Shown: positions 1 through 6,699 of the stretch, piece by piece | Layout of the letters: the number at the start of each line of letters is the position of its first letter | Numbering within the stretch: position 1 is the first letter of the stretch | Notes under the pieces: generated by a model | What the model saw: the letters and a program-made list of their open reading frames with translations, nothing else | Database searches by the model: none | What the model was told of the DNA's origin: nothing | Made by a program: the position numbers and the translations under genes | Source of the DNA: Holophagae bacterium | GTDB taxonomy: Bacteria; Acidobacteriota; Thermoanaerobaculia; Thermoanaerobaculales; Sulfomarinibacteraceae | Assembly (NCBI GenBank): GCA_030609785.1 | Contig: JAUWTC010000112.1 | Span: 1 to 7,513, forward strand | Length of the DNA stretch: 7,513 nucleotides | Direction: 5' to 3'

Positions 1-11
1 CACGGCCGCAC

Positions 12-17
12 AAGGAG
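12..17 (+). promoter_or_regulatory. Ribosome binding site of sucA (decides GTG start)
   Basis: AAGGAG lies six bases before the GTG at 24. It is the only good Shine-Dalgarno match near the 5' end of the sucA frame and supports the GTG rather than a later ATG as the start. The remaining bases before it (1-11) show nothing recognisable, so the operon promoter must lie further upstream. Confidence 0.75.
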
Positions 18-23
18 AACTCG

Positions 24-2768
24 GTGTCATCGGATTCGCAAATTCCCTCGCCCCTTTCGTCTCTTACGAGCCCGGAGTACGTCGACCAGTTGTACGGTCG
101 ATGGACTGACGATCCCCTGTCGGTCCCCGAAGCCTGGCGTCATTTCTTCGCAGGGTTCGAGTTGGGCGCCGACCGAGTCGACGCCGGGCCGCAGGCCGAC
201 GACGCACAATCTCGTGTCGCCAGCCTGATCTTCGGCTACCGAAGCCGCGGCCACATGAGCGCCGATGTCAATCCCCTCGAGGATCGTCCGAATCCCGATC
301 CGGAACTGGCCATCGAGGAATTCGGATTCTCTGCCGCCGACCTCGAGCGGGTTTTCGACACCGGGCATCTCGGCATGGCCCAGCGTGCCACCTTGTCGAA
401 GATCATCGAATTCTTGAGGGACACCTACTGTGGCAGTGTCGGCATCGAGTACATTCACATCCAGGACCGGGAGATCCGGCGATGGCTCCAGGCCGAGATG
501 GAACCCAGCCGGAACCGGCGTGAGTTTGAACGGGAAGAAAAGACCCGCCTCCTGGGGCACCTGCTGGATGCCGACCTCTTCGAAAGCTTCATTCACAGCC
601 GTTACCAGGGCCAGAAGAGGTTCTCCCTCGAAGGCGCCGAGAGCCTGATCCCTGCAATGCATCAGTTCATGGAGACGGCGGCGACCACCGGCGCCGACGA
701 AGTGGTCATCGGCATGGCCCACCGGGGACGGCTCAACGTCCTGGTCAACATCCTGCAAAAACCCTATGACATGATCTTCCACGAGTTCGAGGACAATATT
801 CAGCCGCACTCGGAATCGGGAGGAGACGTCAAGTACCACCGGGGCTACTCCTCGTTCTACACCACCACTGACGGCACGCGGCTGCACCTCAGTCTGACCG
901 CCAACCCCTCCCACCTCGAGGCGGTGAACCCGGTGGTCGAAGGCCGGACCCGCGCCAAACAGCGGCGACGGGGCGATACCGACGACCGAAGCCTCATTCT
1001 CCCGCTGTTGATCCACGGCGACGCGGCCTTCGCCGGACAGGGTCTGGTCGCCGAGACCCTCAATCTTTCCCAGCTCAAGGGCTATCAGGTGGGCGGTACC
1101 GTTCACATCATCGTCAACAACCAGATCGGATTTACAACCTCGCCAGGCGATGCGAGATCGACCCTCTACCCCACCGATGTCGCGAAGATGATCGAGGCGC
1201 CGATCTTCCACGTCAACGGCGACGAGCCCGAGGCCGTCTGTTACGTCGTTGACCTCGCCCTTCGCTTTCGCCAGAAGTTCCACCGCGACGTCATCATCGA
1301 CATGCTCTGCTACCGGAAATACGGCCACAACGAGGGCGACGAGCCGGCATTCACCCAGCCGGTGATGTACCAAAAGATTCGGAATCGGCCTCCGGTCCGG
1401 AAGCTGTACCAACTCAGGTTGGAAGGCGACCGGGATCTGACCCTCGAGCAAAGCGCCGAGATCGAGCAGAACCTGAAGAATCGCCTGTATGACGCCTTCG
1501 CCGCGGTCAAGGAGACCTGCCCGGTTTCATTTTCCGACGAACACGCCTTCGGCAGCTTGTGGCAAGGACTCAACGGCCCCTACTGTTTCGACTGTGAGCC
1601 CACCGCGGTGGACCATCAGACCCTGGTCCGGGTTGCCCGGGCGCTGACGACGGTTCCAGAGGATTTCAACCTCAATCGGAAGATTGAGCGGCGCCTACCG
1701 GCCCAACTAGAGGCGGTACAGGACCACGGTTCGGTCGACTGGGGCCTGGCGGAACTGTTGGCCTACGGGACACTGCTGACCGAAGGCCTGCCGGTCCGGC
1801 TCTCGGGGCAGGACAGCATTCGAGGGACCTTCAGCCACCGCCACGCAGGATGGTTCGACACCAAGAATGGCGAGAAGTACTTCCCGCTCAACCACATCTC
1901 AGACGACCAGGCCGATTTTTGCGCCTACAACTCGATGTTGTCCGAGGCAGCGGTTCTCGGCTTCGACTACGGCTACGCGCTGGTCGAACCCAACATGCTG
2001 GTGCTCTGGGAGGCTCAGTTCGGCGATTTCGCCAATGGCGCCCAGGTGATCATCGACCAGTTCATAACTGTGGCGATGGACAAGTGGGAACGCGCCTGCG
2101 GCCTCGTTATGCTCCTGCCACACGGCTACGAAGGTCAGGGACCGGAACACTCCAATGCTTATCTCGAGCGCTACCTGGCCGCCTGTGCCGAAGACAACAT
2201 CCAGGTCTGCAACCTGACCACCCCGGCGCAGCTCTTTCACGTCCTCAGGCGCCAGCTCAAGCGTTCTTTCCGCCGTCCTCTGGTCATCATGGCGCCGAAG
2301 AGTCTCCTGCGCCACAAGGATGTCGTGTCCCCAGTGGCCGACCTGATCGACGGGCACTTTTCGGAGATTCTGGACGATCCCAACCCCCCAGAGAACCCCC
2401 AACGCATGGTGCTGTGCTCCGGCAAGGTCTACTACGATTTGATCGACGGCCGAAAACGTCTTGGGCGAGAGGAAGAAGTGGCGGTCATCAGGGTCGAACA
2501 GTTCTATCCCTTCAACGACGAAATGTTGCAGGCCATCACCAAGCCCTATGCCGGCGCAAAGGAAATCTGCTGGGTTCAGGAAGAAACTGAGAATCGTGGA
2601 GGCTGGACCTTCATGAGACAACGCCTCGAAGCCCTTTTCCCCGATCATCCGATCCGATACGTCGGCAGAGCTCCTTCGGCGTCTCCGGCCACGGGATCTT
2701 CAAGGGTCCACCGAGAGGAACAGGAGCAGATTGTTCGCCGGGCGATCGGTAGTGGGAGTACATCATGA
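24..2768 (+). CDS. sucA: 2-oxoglutarate dehydrogenase E1 component (thiamine-diphosphate dependent)
   Basis: E1o decarboxylates 2-oxoglutarate on thiamine diphosphate and passes the succinyl group to the lipoyl arm of E2, in the cytoplasmic TCA cycle. The 914 residues are close to the usual length of about 930 for this family. The N-terminal segment (about 16-46, YVDQLYGRW then [14 protein letters not shown]) is the conserved E1o tail that contacts E2. Seen in order: MAHRGRLN (His233), KYHRG (His272), [10 protein letters not shown] (His297), [10 protein letters not shown] (331-340) with VNNQIGFTT following (Asn365-Asn366), which together form the ThDP/Mg site, and [13 protein letters not shown]. 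Then come [28 protein letters not shown], and [13 protein letters not shown] (His700), the last probably matching E. coli His729. The C-terminal transketolase-like part ends with [10 protein letters not shown] and [11 protein letters not shown], as in other E1o proteins. These motifs separate it from pyruvate dehydrogenase E1. The GTG start is chosen because AAGGAG sits six bases upstream. The stop overlaps the sucB start (ATGA), so translational coupling is likely. No truncation or missing catalytic residue was seen. Confidence 0.97.
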   Translation: MSSDSQIPSPLSSLTSPEYVDQLYGRWTDDPLSVPEAWRHFFAGFELGADRVDAGPQADDAQSRVASLIFGYRSRGHMSADVNPLEDRPNPDPELAIEEFGFSAADLERVFDTGHLGMAQRATLSKIIEFLRDTYCGSVGIEYIHIQDREIRRWLQAEMEPSRNRREFEREEKTRLLGHLLDADLFESFIHSRYQGQKRFSLEGAESLIPAMHQFMETAATTGADEVVIGMAHRGRLNVLVNILQKPYDMIFHEFEDNIQPHSESGGDVKYHRGYSSFYTTTDGTRLHLSLTANPSHLEAVNPVVEGRTRAKQRRRGDTDDRSLILPLLIHGDAAFAGQGLVAETLNLSQLKGYQVGGTVHIIVNNQIGFTTSPGDARSTLYPTDVAKMIEAPIFHVNGDEPEAVCYVVDLALRFRQKFHRDVIIDMLCYRKYGHNEGDEPAFTQPVMYQKIRNRPPVRKLYQLRLEGDRDLTLEQSAEIEQNLKNRLYDAFAAVKETCPVSFSDEHAFGSLWQGLNGPYCFDCEPTAVDHQTLVRVARALTTVPEDFNLNRKIERRLPAQLEAVQDHGSVDWGLAELLAYGTLLTEGLPVRLSGQDSIRGTFSHRHAGWFDTKNGEKYFPLNHISDDQADFCAYNSMLSEAAVLGFDYGYALVEPNMLVLWEAQFGDFANGAQVIIDQFITVAMDKWERACGLVMLLPHGYEGQGPEHSNAYLERYLAACAEDNIQVCNLTTPAQLFHVLRRQLKRSFRRPLVIMAPKSLLRHKDVVSPVADLIDGHFSEILDDPNPPENPQRMVLCSGKVYYDLIDGRKRLGREEEVAVIRVEQFYPFNDEMLQAITKPYAGAKEICWVQEETENRGGWTFMRQRLEALFPDHPIRYVGRAPSASPATGSSRVHREEQEQIVRRAIGSGSTS

Positions 2769-3976
2769 GCATCGTAGACATCACAATCCCCCAGGTCGGA
2801 GAGAGCATCTCCGAGGGCGTGTTGGTCGAGTGGGTCATCGCTGACGGCGACATCGCCAGGATCGACGAGCCGCTTCTGATACTCGAGACCGACAAGATCA
2901 CGATGACGGTCGCAGCTGAAGCCACGGGGCGTTTGAAGACCATTGCGGTTCCCGACGAGGTCGTGCAGATCGCCCAGGTTGTGGGAACGATCGATACCTC
3001 GGCTGCAGCCGCCGACTCCCCGGCAGCCACCACAGCCGTTGAATCCCCCGAGACTCCTGCAGAGGCCGCCCCGTCTCTCGACGGGCTCTCCCCCGCCGTG
3101 AGGCGTCTGGTCGCTGAACACAACCTCGACCCCTCGCAGATTCCGGGGACCGGCAAGGACGGCCGCATCCTCAAAGGCGATGTTCTCGCTTTCATGGAAC
3201 AAGGGATCGAGCCGGGCGAGGCACTCGTTGTTCCTGCCCCGGCAGCATCTCAACCGGCGCGGGCCCAAAGCGAGGGCGAACGCCAGACCCGCACGCCGAT
3301 GTCCCGGCTCCGGCGCCGGCTGGGCGAACGCCTGGTCGAGGTCCAACAAACCACAGCGATGCTGACGACCTTCAACGAGGCCGACATGAGCCGGGTCATC
3401 GCTCTCCGCGCCGAATACAAAGAGAAGTTCAAGGAACAGCACGGCGTTGGTCTGGGCTTCATGTCCTTCTTTCTCAAAGCAACGGTCGAGGCCCTCAAGA
3501 CCGTGCCGGAAGTCAACACCTGGATCGACGGAGAGGATGTCGTCCAGAACCACTACTACGATATCGGCGTCGCCGTCAGTTCCGAAAAAGGGCTGGTGGT
3601 CCCGGTCGTGCGGGATGCCGACACCCTGTCCTTTGCCGGTGTCGAGTCCGAGATCAAACGGCTGGCCCAGAACGCGCAGGATCGCACCCTGGAATTGAGC
3701 GACCTCTCGGGTGGCGTCTTCACGATCTCCAACGGCGGCATCTTCGGCTCGATGAACTCGACGCCGATCCTCAACCCACCACAAAGCGCCATCCTCGGCA
3801 TGCACGCAATCAAAAAGAGGCCGATCGCAGTCGGCGACGAGGTCGTCATCCGGCCGATGATGTACCTGGCCGTGTCGTATGATCACCGCATTATCGACGG
3901 CAAAGAGGCTGTGACCTTCCTCAAGCGCATCGTCGACTGCGTCGAGAATCCTGAGCGTCTGATGCTGGAGGTGTGA
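2765..3976 (+). CDS. sucB: Dihydrolipoyllysine-residue succinyltransferase, E2 of the 2-oxoglutarate dehydrogenase complex
   Basis: E2o forms the core of the complex. Its swinging lipoyl arm collects the succinyl group from E1, transfers it to CoA and is then reoxidised by E3. The 403 residues match the usual one-lipoyl E2o length (about 400). Layout: lipoyl domain about 1-77 with ETDKITMTV, where Lys44 is the expected lipoylated residue; an Ala/Pro-rich flexible linker about 79-107; a peripheral-subunit-binding domain about 108-144 ([12 protein letters not shown] then [13 protein letters not shown]) that docks E1/E3; a second linker to about 174; and the acyltransferase domain about 175-403. 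The catalytic signature is [13 protein letters not shown], with His374 and Asp378. [14 protein letters not shown] and the motif [20 protein letters not shown] are typical of succinyl rather than acetyl transferases, and the sucA neighbour agrees. GGGAG at 2754-2758, inside the end of sucA, serves as its ribosome binding site, six bases before the ATG. The four-base ATGA overlap with sucA points to one transcript. Confidence 0.97.
   Translation: MSIVDITIPQVGESISEGVLVEWVIADGDIARIDEPLLILETDKITMTVAAEATGRLKTIAVPDEVVQIAQVVGTIDTSAAAADSPAATTAVESPETPAEAAPSLDGLSPAVRRLVAEHNLDPSQIPGTGKDGRILKGDVLAFMEQGIEPGEALVVPAPAASQPARAQSEGERQTRTPMSRLRRRLGERLVEVQQTTAMLTTFNEADMSRVIALRAEYKEKFKEQHGVGLGFMSFFLKATVEALKTVPEVNTWIDGEDVVQNHYYDIGVAVSSEKGLVVPVVRDADTLSFAGVESEIKRLAQNAQDRTLELSDLSGGVFTISNGGIFGSMNSTPILNPPQSAILGMHAIKKRPIAVGDEVVIRPMMYLAVSYDHRIIDGKEAVTFLKRIVDCVENPERLMLEV
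3967..3971 (+). promoter_or_regulatory. Ribosome binding site of lpdA (favours ATG at 3979)
   Basis: GGAGG lies in the last codons of sucB. It leaves seven bases to the ATG at 3979 but only one base to the alternative GTG at 3973, which is too close for normal initiation. It therefore decides the start in favour of the ATG. Confidence 0.7.
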
Positions 3977-3978
3977 CG

Positions 3979-5376
3979 ATGGAACGCTACGATGTCGTCA
4001 TTATCGGCGCCGGTCCCGGGGGCTACGTCGCCGCCATTCGCGCTGCCCAACTGGGCCTCACGGTCGCCCTGGTGGAAAAGAACCCGACCCTGGGAGGCAC
4101 CTGCCTCAACGTCGGCTGTATCCCCTCGAAGGCCCTTCTGGAGAGTTCCGAACTCTTGATCGCCGCCCGGGACCACTTCTCCGACCACGGAATCTCGGTG
4201 GGAAAACCCGCGATCGACATCGAAACGATGCAGGGCCGCAAGGCCAAGATCGTCGAGGAATTGGTCGGCGGCGTCGCCATGCTGATGAAGAAGAACAAGG
4301 TGACCGTCCTGACGGGCAAAGCCGAACTGAAGGCCGCCGATGTCGTCACCGTGCATGGAGACGACGGCACGACCGAGATCAATGCCGGCGCCGTCGTACT
4401 GGCGATGGGCTCTGCCGCAGTCGAGTTGTCCTTCATGCCCTTCGACGGCAAGCGCATCATCAGTTCGACCGAGGCTTTGAACCTCACCAAGGTCCCGAAG
4501 AGCCTGCTTGTCGTCGGCGCAGGCGCCGTCGGACTGGAGTTGGGTTCGGTCTGGGCCCGCCTCGGCGCTGACGTTACAGTGGTCGAGTTCCTGCCCCAGA
4601 TCACGCCCTTTGCCGACAAGCAGATCGCCGGCGCCCTCCAACGTGCGTTGGCCTCCCAAGGCTTGGATATTCGTCTCTCAACCAAGGTCACGGCGGCCAA
4701 GGTCCTCAAGACCGGCGTCAAGGTGACAGTCGAAAACGCCAAGGGCGAGACCGAGGATCTCAAGATCGACACGGTGCTGGTCGCCGTCGGTCGGCGCCCG
4801 GTCAGTGCCGATACCGGACTGGAATCCGTCGCCGTTGCGATCGACTCCGTCGGCAGGGTAGTTATCAACGACCATTTCCGGACCAACGTCGCGAATGTCT
4901 ACGCCATCGGTGACCTGGTCCACGGCCCGATGTTGGCTCATAAGGCCGAGGACGAAGGCGTCGCCGTCGCGGAGATCCTGGCCGGCAAGCCGGGGCACGT
5001 CAACTACGACACCATTCCGAGCGTGGTCTACACCGACCCCGAGCTGGCGATGGTCGGACGGACCGAAGCCCAACTGAAAGAGGCCGACATCGCCTTCAAC
5101 ACCGGGCGATTCATGTTCCGGGCCAACGGGCGCGCCAAAAGCCTCGGCCAGGAAGAGGGCATGGTCAAGATCCTCGCCGACAAAGCAACCGACGAAATCC
5201 TCGGCGTGCACATGGTCGGACCGCGGGTGTCCGAGCTGATCGCCGAAGCCGTCACCGTAATGGAGTTCCGCGGCTCGGCCGAGGACCTTGCCCGCACCTG
5301 CCACGCCCATCCCACCCTCTCGGAGGTCGTCAAGGAGGCTGCGATGGCGGTGGAGAAGAGGGCGATCCATAGCTAG
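3979..5376 (+). CDS. lpdA: Dihydrolipoyl dehydrogenase (E3), FAD flavoprotein
   Basis: E3 reoxidises the dihydrolipoyl arm of E2 and passes the electrons through a disulfide and FAD to NAD+. Read from the ATG it has 465 residues, a normal length for the family. Seen: N-terminal FAD-binding GAGPGG (10-15) in a VVIIG beta strand; the redox-active disulfide GGTCLNVGCIPSK with Cys42 and Cys47; the NAD-binding GAGAVG (180-185) followed by Glu in the next strand; the second FAD motif YAIGDL (308-313); and the C-terminal dimerisation domain with HAHPTLSE, whose His444 and Glu449 form the acid-base pair of the partner subunit. An upstream in-frame GTG at 3973, overlapping the sucB stop, would add MTM-type residues. 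It is not preferred because GGAGG at 3967-3971 sits seven bases from the ATG and one from the GTG, and the family usually starts a few residues before the first strand. The location after sucA-sucB marks it as the E3 of this complex. It might also serve pyruvate dehydrogenase or glycine cleavage if the genome has no second E3. Confidence 0.97.
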   Translation: MERYDVVIIGAGPGGYVAAIRAAQLGLTVALVEKNPTLGGTCLNVGCIPSKALLESSELLIAARDHFSDHGISVGKPAIDIETMQGRKAKIVEELVGGVAMLMKKNKVTVLTGKAELKAADVVTVHGDDGTTEINAGAVVLAMGSAAVELSFMPFDGKRIISSTEALNLTKVPKSLLVVGAGAVGLELGSVWARLGADVTVVEFLPQITPFADKQIAGALQRALASQGLDIRLSTKVTAAKVLKTGVKVTVENAKGETEDLKIDTVLVAVGRRPVSADTGLESVAVAIDSVGRVVINDHFRTNVANVYAIGDLVHGPMLAHKAEDEGVAVAEILAGKPGHVNYDTIPSVVYTDPELAMVGRTEAQLKEADIAFNTGRFMFRANGRAKSLGQEEGMVKILADKATDEILGVHMVGPRVSELIAEAVTVMEFRGSAEDLARTCHAHPTLSEVVKEAAMAVEKRAIHS

Positions 5377-5387
5377 CGTGGACCGGA

Positions 5388-5439
5388 TTTGATTTTCGAC
5401 GGGGGCGCTCCAATTTGAATGGCACTCTAGAAAATCAAA
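5388..5439. repeat. Long-arm inverted repeat 3' of lpdA
   Basis: A perfect 10-bp inverted repeat, TTTGATTTTC (5388-5397) and GAAAATCAAA (5430-5439), is separated by 32 bases. After one A/C mismatch the arms extend by three more pairs (CGG at 5384-5386 with CCG at 5441-5443). It starts 11 bases after the lpdA stop. The arms are AT-rich and no T-tract follows, so it is not a classic intrinsic terminator. It could be a 3' UTR stem, an operator or the remnant of a small mobile element. The sequence alone does not decide. Confidence 0.6.
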
Positions 5440-5454
5440 CCCGCTCCCCGCTCT

Positions 5455-5472
5455 GGATGAGCACGCTCATCC
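5455..5472. other. Strong short hairpin, possible transcription end of the suc operon
   Basis: GGATGAGC (5455-5462) and GCTCATCC (5465-5472) are exact reverse complements. In RNA they would form a 7-bp stem closed by a CACG loop. The position, about 80 bases after the lpdA stop, suits an operon end or a 3' stability stem. No U-tract follows; the nearest T-rich run is at about 5500-5504. A Rho-independent terminator is therefore only a weak possibility. Confidence 0.5.
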
Positions 5473-5477
5473 TCAGA

Positions 5478-5487
5478 TGAAATTTCA
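5478..5487. other. 10-bp perfect palindrome, possible protein-binding site
   Basis: TGAAATTTCA is a perfect 10-bp palindrome, six bases after the hairpin at 5455-5472 and about 30 bases upstream of the candidate -35 at 5518. Its symmetry and AT content would suit a dimeric regulator, but a palindrome of this size can arise by chance. Confidence 0.3.
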
Positions 5488-5517
5488 ATGAGTCGCAATA
5501 TTTTCTGCCTGGGGTCG

Positions 5518-5546
5518 TTGACTTTCTTCAAACTCGGACCTAGGCT
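5518..5546 (+). promoter_or_regulatory. Candidate sigma-70-type promoter of the exported-protein gene at 5572
   Basis: TTGACT (5518-5523, five of six to the -35 consensus) is followed after 17 bases by TAGGCT (5541-5546, three of six to the -10 consensus). This would start transcription near 5553 and give a leader of about 20 bases carrying the ribosome binding site. The -10 box is weak. The spacing and the lack of any other candidate in the gap support it modestly. Confidence 0.4.
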
Positions 5547-5557
5547 TTTGACCGAAA

Positions 5558-5563
5558 AGGAGG
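5558..5563 (+). promoter_or_regulatory. Consensus ribosome binding site of the gene at 5572
   Basis: AGGAGG, within an AAAAGGAGGAG run, lies eight bases before the ATG at 5572. It is a near-perfect Shine-Dalgarno, stronger than those of the suc genes, and suggests an abundantly translated exported protein. It fixes the start codon. Confidence 0.85.
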
Positions 5564-5571
5564 AGCCATAA

Positions 5572-6411
5572 ATGCTCAAACGTGTTTCAGTTGTTCTCGT
5601 TCTTGTCGTTCTTGCAACAGCCCCGGCATTCACTACGGATCTGGCGGCACTGCTTCGTTCGGTTGAGGCAGTTCCGGTCTCAGCGTCACAGAGTGCCGTC
5701 GACACCACCAAGGATGTTCAGAAAACGATGATCCGCGGGACTACCTACATCGTCACCACCAGTCTGACCGATCCCCTCTGCGACACCGGATTCGGAGGGT
5801 ATGTTGACCTGGAGGCTTTCGGAATCTTCACTCAGGCCTCAATTGTCGGCGATGGCGTGGCTTGGACTGCGTTCTCGGGGCAGGATCCCATTCAGCATTT
5901 CGGGAGTAGCCCTGGTTACACCGGATTGGGTTTCACCGACGACGGCCTGGTGCAGTTCGCCTCAACCGATGTCGGAGTTCCTCCTCAGTCCCTGCCTGAC
6001 GCGACCACACCGAACGATCTGATCGCCGCCCTTTGGGCGGATCTCGAGATCGTCTACGATGCCGCCACAAACCGTGGTGTCAGCCTCGCGACTGCAGGCT
6101 CCGATGTGCTCATCCTTGAGTACGATGACCTGGTATTGGCCGGAACCGCATCGATCGTCGGAGACTTCGAGTTCGTCATTCACAGCACCATCAATAACGA
6201 CATCGGCAACCCGGAGATCATCCTCGCCTTCGACAACCTCGGATCGCTGCCCGGTGTGGCCACGATCGGTGCGGAAAACGCAGACGGAACCATCGCCGCT
6301 CCCTTTCTCAACGCGGCCGATCCGTCGACCGTTCTCCAAAACGGTCTGATGATCTGCTTCGACTGGGATGACGTGGTTCCCGTTGAGCTGCAGTCCTTCA
6401 ACGTAGAGTAG
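5572..6411 (+). CDS. Exported protein of unknown function with nidogen-like-style module
   Basis: No named family is recognised with certainty. The 279-residue product begins with MLKR and a long hydrophobic run (VSVVLVLVVLATAPAF), a clear Sec signal peptide with likely cleavage around residues 16-21 (ATA or APA sites). The mature part is acidic, with few Lys/Arg, and has only two cysteines (Cys70 in DPLCDTG, Cys262 in MICFDWDD), which could form a disulfide in an oxidising compartment. Residues about 116-262 follow a pattern common in large bacterial secreted proteins. It runs TGLGFTDDGLVQFAS, then LPDATTPNDLIAALWADLEI (139-158), a strand-rich stretch ending in EFVIHSTIN and PEIILAFDNL, and finally ATIGAENADGTIAAPF. 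This resembles the nidogen/NIDO-like beta module that precedes other extracellular domains; the assignment is an inference. The protein ends VVPVELQSFNVE, a phrase that in several phyla links to a C-terminal anchoring or sorting segment, but here the stop follows at once. It has its own ribosome binding site, a candidate promoter and a strong terminator, so it is probably transcribed alone and is functionally unrelated to the suc operon. Confidence 0.85.
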   Translation: MLKRVSVVLVLVVLATAPAFTTDLAALLRSVEAVPVSASQSAVDTTKDVQKTMIRGTTYIVTTSLTDPLCDTGFGGYVDLEAFGIFTQASIVGDGVAWTAFSGQDPIQHFGSSPGYTGLGFTDDGLVQFASTDVGVPPQSLPDATTPNDLIAALWADLEIVYDAATNRGVSLATAGSDVLILEYDDLVLAGTASIVGDFEFVIHSTINNDIGNPEIILAFDNLGSLPGVATIGAENADGTIAAPFLNAADPSTVLQNGLMICFDWDDVVPVELQSFNVE

Positions 6412-6430
6412 ATCCCTTGAATTCTGAACC

Positions 6431-6457
6431 AAGGCCCCGCCTCGGCGGGGCTTTTTT
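6431..6457 (+). terminator. Intrinsic (Rho-independent) terminator of the gene ending at 6411
   Basis: GCCCCGC (6434-6440) pairs with GCGGGGC (6445-6451) around a CTCG loop, giving a 7-bp all-GC stem followed directly by six T (6452-6457). It lies 20 bases after the stop codon of the exported-protein gene. This is a canonical terminator and the best-supported regulatory element in the window. Confidence 0.93.
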
Positions 6458-6470
6458 AATTGGAGTTAAT

Positions 6471-6526
6471 CCCGCATCCCCGCATCCCCGCATCCCCGCA
6501 TCCCAGCTTCCTGGCGTCCCAGCATC
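6471..6526. repeat. Tandem 8-bp array, seven units
   Basis: Four perfect head-to-tail copies of CCCGCATC (6471-6478, 6479-6486, 6487-6494, 6495-6502) are followed in strict 8-bp phase by the variants CCAGCTTC, CTGGCGTC and CCAGCATC (6503-6526). All units keep the pattern C-x-x-G-C-x-T-C. A partial CCCGC follows at 6527-6531. The array begins 13 bases after the terminator's T-tract and lies in non-coding DNA. Perfect units at one end and degenerate ones at the other suggest growth by slippage from older copies. No function can be read from the sequence. Confidence 0.9.
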
Positions 6527-6528
6527 CC

Positions 6529-6554
6529 CGCCGGATCCGGCGAACGCGCCGGAT
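6529..6554. repeat. Three-arm palindrome/hairpin cluster next to the octamer array
   Basis: CGCCGGATCCGGCG (6529-6542) is a perfect 14-bp palindrome. Its right half ATCCGGCG (6535-6542) also pairs perfectly with CGCCGGAT at 6547-6554 across an AACG loop, giving an 8-bp GC-rich stem. CGCCGGAT therefore occurs twice (6529, 6547) flanking one complementary arm, and the two foldings exclude each other. No T-tract follows, so it is not a terminator. It may be an REP-like element, a protein-binding site, or a by-product of the GC-rich repeat. Confidence 0.7.
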
Positions 6555-6637
6555 GGTGGGTCGAGGCCCATCCTCAGACTAAAGAACCTTCATGAGAAGG
6601 ATGCAAATTGACACGCGTTCTCAGTGCGAAGTCGACA

Positions 6638-6665
6638 TTGCTTGCGTTCTCCCCCATGTTATTAT
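6638..6665 (+). promoter_or_regulatory. Candidate extended -10 promoter of the exported-protein gene at 6700
   Basis: TATTAT (6660-6665, five of six to the -10 consensus) is preceded by TG at 6657-6658, the extended -10 motif. A partial -35 box TTGCTT lies at 6638-6643 with 16-bp spacing. Transcription would begin near 6672, giving a leader of about 28 bases. A perfect TTGACA at 6608-6613 lacks a -10 box at a workable distance and is not used in this model. Confidence 0.55.
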
Positions 6666-6685
6666 CCTGGGGAACGAAAAATCCT

Positions 6686-6695
6686 GGGAGGGGAG
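6686..6695 (+). promoter_or_regulatory. Ribosome binding site of the gene at 6700
   Basis: GGGAGGGGAG contains GGAGG at 6687-6691, eight bases before the ATG at 6700. It fixes the start, which directly precedes a signal peptide. Confidence 0.85.
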
Positions 6696-6699
6696 TTGT

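Noticed and set aside
27..1451. A 474-codon open frame on the - strand opposite sucA
   Set aside because: It is in codon register with sucA, so its stops appear only where sucA uses TCA, TTA or CTA. Those codons are rare in GC-rich genes, and its end at 27 is simply the TCA of sucA codon 2. The translation resembles no protein family and there is no convincing independent start.
1850..2590. A 246-codon + strand open frame within sucA
   Set aside because: Arg/Gly/Pro-rich out-of-frame shadow with no ribosome binding site; the overlapping sucA frame here contains conserved E1o motifs.
1899..5370. A chain of - strand open frames (1899-2648, 2645-3886, 3883-4659, 4678-5370) that looks like an antisense operon
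   Set aside because: These mirror the sense genes for the same codon-usage reason; the sense strand carries full catalytic motifs of sucA, sucB and lpdA, while the antisense products are low-complexity without recognisable domains. Overlaps among them are coincidental.
5388..5439. Insertion-sequence ends or an IS remnant
   Set aside because: The interval between the arms is only 32 bases with no transposase sequence, and I saw no flanking target-site duplication, so mobility cannot be supported.
5427..5711. A 94-codon - strand frame over the gap and the start of the exported-protein gene
   Set aside because: It is antisense to a well-supported signal peptide and ribosome binding site, has no good initiation site of its own, and its product shows no domain.
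6471..6526. CRISPR array
   Set aside because: The repeats are 8 bp and head-to-tail with no spacers; CRISPR repeats are longer than 20 bp and separated by unique spacers, and no cas gene is present.
6417..6611. Small + strand frame of 64 codons after the exported-protein gene
   Set aside because: It starts with TTG without a Shine-Dalgarno, runs straight through the intrinsic terminator, and its Pro/Ala/Ser-rich middle is just the translated octamer array.
6608..6613. Perfect TTGACA -35 hexamer
   Set aside because: Bases 6630-6638 at the required 16-18 bp distance (around GTCGAC) do not resemble a -10 box, and the better TATTAT at 6660 is too far away to pair with it.
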